64,000 nt of DNA from Herbaspirillum sp. SJZ106 (GTDB lineage: Bacteria > Pseudomonadota > Gammaproteobacteria > Burkholderiales > Burkholderiaceae_D). A program made the position numbers and the translations under genes. Location: NCBI RefSeq assembly GCF_006715495.1, contig NZ_VFNI01000004.1, forward strand, positions 1-64,000, written 5' to 3'. Under the pieces are notes generated by a model, which worked only from the letters and a program-made list of their open reading frames with translations, made no database searches and was not told the DNA's origin. Below are positions 62,619-64,000 of the stretch, in pieces. Numbering within the stretch: the stretch's first letter is position 1; each line of letters begins with the position of its first letter.

Positions 62619-62906
62619 ATGGCCGATACGCTTCGTTTCGTGATTTATTCCCGCAGTTATTGCCATCTGTGCGATGACTTGCGCCAAGCCTTGCAGGCCA
62701 GGCTTTGCGGCCGTGCGGCCGATATCGAGATGGTGGATGTCGATGCGGATGCTAGCTTGGTGGCGCGCTATGACGAACTGGTGCCGGTGCTGATGGCGCA
62801 GCAGCGTGATGGTCAATGGTTGCAACTTTGCCATTATTTTCTGGATGAATCTCGCTTGCAGGCCTTTATCGATGGTTTCGACGCCCCAGGCGCCGATGCG
62901 CGATAG
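62619..62906 (+). CDS. Glutaredoxin-like (DUF836) protein
   Basis: A 95-residue thioredoxin-fold protein with the active-site motif CHLC (residues 15-18) in SRSYCHLCDDLRQAL and a cis-Pro-like VPVLM near 57. The family (glutaredoxin-like NrdH/DUF836) regularly sits between mucD and lepA in betaproteobacteria. It probably reduces protein disulfides or takes part in glutathione chemistry; the target is unknown. It has AGAGGC ahead of the ATG. Confidence 0.82.
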   Translation: MADTLRFVIYSRSYCHLCDDLRQALQARLCGRAADIEMVDVDADASLVARYDELVPVLMAQQRDGQWLQLCHYFLDESRLQAFIDGFDAPGADAR

Positions 62907-63021
62907 GATTTTTCATCCGCAAAGAGCACAGGCAGCGCTGGCGGGAATGTCCGGGGCGACCAGGAAAGACGCGATTCTCCCTCTGAAATCCGGTAAAATG
63001 CCGGGTCGAACAAGCTGTTGC

Positions 63022-63067
63022 AAAGGCGCTCGGCTGGGACTGCTCCCGCTACAGAGCGCCTTTTTTT
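63022..63067 (+). terminator. Terminator-like hairpin directly upstream of lepA
   Basis: AAAGGCGCTC (63022-63031) and GAGCGCCTTT (63054-63063) form a perfect 10-bp stem, with a 22-base loop and a T run to 63067. It ends only 18 bases before the lepA ATG. A TAAAAT -10-like hexamer at 62994-62999 (context GGTAAAATGC) lies just upstream, so a transcript started there would meet the hairpin inside the lepA leader. Confidence 0.65.
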
Positions 63068-63085
63068 ATCGTTACCTGTCTGTTA

Positions 63086-64000
63086 ATGAACAATATTCGT
63101 AATTTCTCGATCATCGCCCACATCGACCACGGCAAATCCACCTTGGCCGATCGCATCATCCAGCTGTGTGGAGGCCTCTCCAACCGTGAAATGGAAGCGC
63201 AGGTGCTGGATTCGATGGATATCGAGCGCGAGCGCGGCATCACCATCAAGGCGCAGACCGCCGCATTGTCGTACAAGGCCAAGGATGGGCAGGTCTACAA
63301 CCTCAACCTGATCGATACCCCGGGACACGTCGACTTCAGCTACGAAGTCAGCCGTTCGCTGTCCGCCTGCGAGGGCGCGTTGCTGGTGGTGGATGCCTCG
63401 CAGGGCGTGGAAGCGCAGACGGTTGCCAACTGCTACACCGCGCTGGATCTCGGCGTGGAAGTGGTGCCGGTGTTGAACAAGATCGACCTGCCGTCGGCCG
63501 ATCCGGACAACGCCAAGAGCGAGATCGAGGAAGTCATCGGCATCGACGCTTCCGACGCCACGCCGTGCTCGGCCAAGACCGGCCTGGGCGTGGAAGACGT
63601 GCTCGAAGCCATCGTCGCCAAGGTGCCGGCGCCCAAGGGCGACGCCGATGCGCCGTTGCAGGCCTTGATCATCGATTCCTGGTTCGACAATTACGTCGGT
63701 GTGGTGATGCTGGTGCGCATCGTCAACGGCACCTTGCGTCCCAAGGACAAGATCCTGTTCATGGCCACCGGCGCCCAGCACCTGACCGAAAGCATCGGCG
63801 TGTTCACGCCCAAGTCGCAATCGCGCGATGCGCTCACAGCAGGGCAGGTGGGCTTCGTCATCGCCGGCATCAAGGAACTCAAGTCGGCCAAGGTGGGCGA
63901 TACCGTGACGCTGGCAGGCAAGCCGGCCGCGGCGCCGTTGCCTGGCTTCAAGGAAGTGCAGCCGCAGGTGTTCGCCGGCCTGTTCCCGGTCGAGGCCAAC
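63086..64000 (+). CDS. lepA: Elongation factor 4 (LepA), N-terminal part, runs off the window
   Basis: The first 305 residues of the ribosome back-translocation GTPase. G1 is AHIDHGKST (11-19), G2 in [11 protein letters not shown]3 DTPGHVDF, G4 NKID and G5 SAKTG, all intact. Domain II begins about residue 185. The ATG at 63086 has no obvious Shine-Dalgarno sequence and lies 18 bases after a terminator-like hairpin. The gene continues beyond the window. Confidence 0.96.
   Translation, partial: MNNIRNFSIIAHIDHGKSTLADRIIQLCGGLSNREMEAQVLDSMDIERERGITIKAQTAALSYKAKDGQVYNLNLIDTPGHVDFSYEVSRSLSACEGALLVVDASQGVEAQTVANCYTALDLGVEVVPVLNKIDLPSADPDNAKSEIEEVIGIDASDATPCSAKTGLGVEDVLEAIVAKVPAPKGDADAPLQALIIDSWFDNYVGVVMLVRIVNGTLRPKDKILFMATGAQHLTESIGVFTPKSQSRDALTAGQVGFVIAGIKELKSAKVGDTVTLAGKPAAAPLPGFKEVQPQVFAGLFPVEAN

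Overview
The window looks like the chromosome of a high-GC betaproteobacterium of the family Oxalobacteraceae, most likely Herbaspirillum or a close relative. The evidence is gene order and protein sequence read by eye: nadE next to a 112-residue PII protein very like Herbaspirillum GlnB, the set ftsK-lolA-rarA-serS, and the run yceD-rpmF-plsX-fabH-fabD-fabG-acpP-fabF-rpoE-rseA-rseB-mucD-lepA. No database search was possible.

Bases 1 to about 17280 are an integrated genomic island of visibly lower GC. Its right end cuts a host gene of the PF04339 acyltransferase family. Only the N-terminal part of that gene remains (17253-17531), and the reading frame runs into foreign sequence just after a conserved Gly-Glu-Tyr-Val motif. 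The island's recombination module is a leftward four-gene operon (17234 to 10869) with overlapping stop and start codons. It holds a tyrosine-recombinase-like protein with altered catalytic residues, a second large integrase with a Cys cluster, a small coiled-coil protein and a canonical tyrosine recombinase. Directly behind it, tail to tail, is a complete but diverged copy of the disrupted gene family (9683-10879). The cargo further left resembles a defence island: a phospholipase-D-like protein with an overlapping partner gene (9592-6531), a membrane-anchored Mrr-type nuclease (6263-4881), a Ser/Thr kinase coupled to a helical-repeat protein (4691-1900), an XRE regulator, small unknown genes and the edge of an IS3-type insertion sequence (1-95). 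The left island end is outside the window.

From 17.6 to 31 kb come NAD synthesis (nadE), nitrogen signalling (glnB), a substrate-binding protein, and an aldehyde dehydrogenase with a DUF779 partner. The dehydrogenase has a sigma-54 promoter and palindromic upstream sites, and an AcoR-type activator lies convergent to it. Next are a radical SAM protein behind a LexA box, a leucine-rich-repeat kinase fusion, an Smr protein, an I78-type lipoprotein and trxB. From 31 to 41 kb are ftsK, lolA, fdxA, rarA, serS, an EAL-CBS-GGDEF protein and tRNA-Ser(CGA). From 41 to 50 kb are a diguanylate cyclase and a catabolic or transport operon (PhyH oxygenase, TIM-barrel isomerase-like protein, MHS-family permease). 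That operon has a perfect palindromic operator at its promoter and a LacI-type regulator converging on it. A MarR regulator and an HPP/CBS membrane protein follow.

From 50 to 64 kb the layout is core: DUF1289, maf, yceD, rpmF, the fatty-acid synthesis cluster, the envelope-stress module rpoE-rseA-rseB-mucD, a glutaredoxin-like protein and the start of lepA. Small features recorded here include a 40-residue lipoprotein (49941-50063), a candidate small RNA with an anti-Shine-Dalgarno loop (about 50157-50227) and an intrinsic-terminator hairpin just ahead of lepA.
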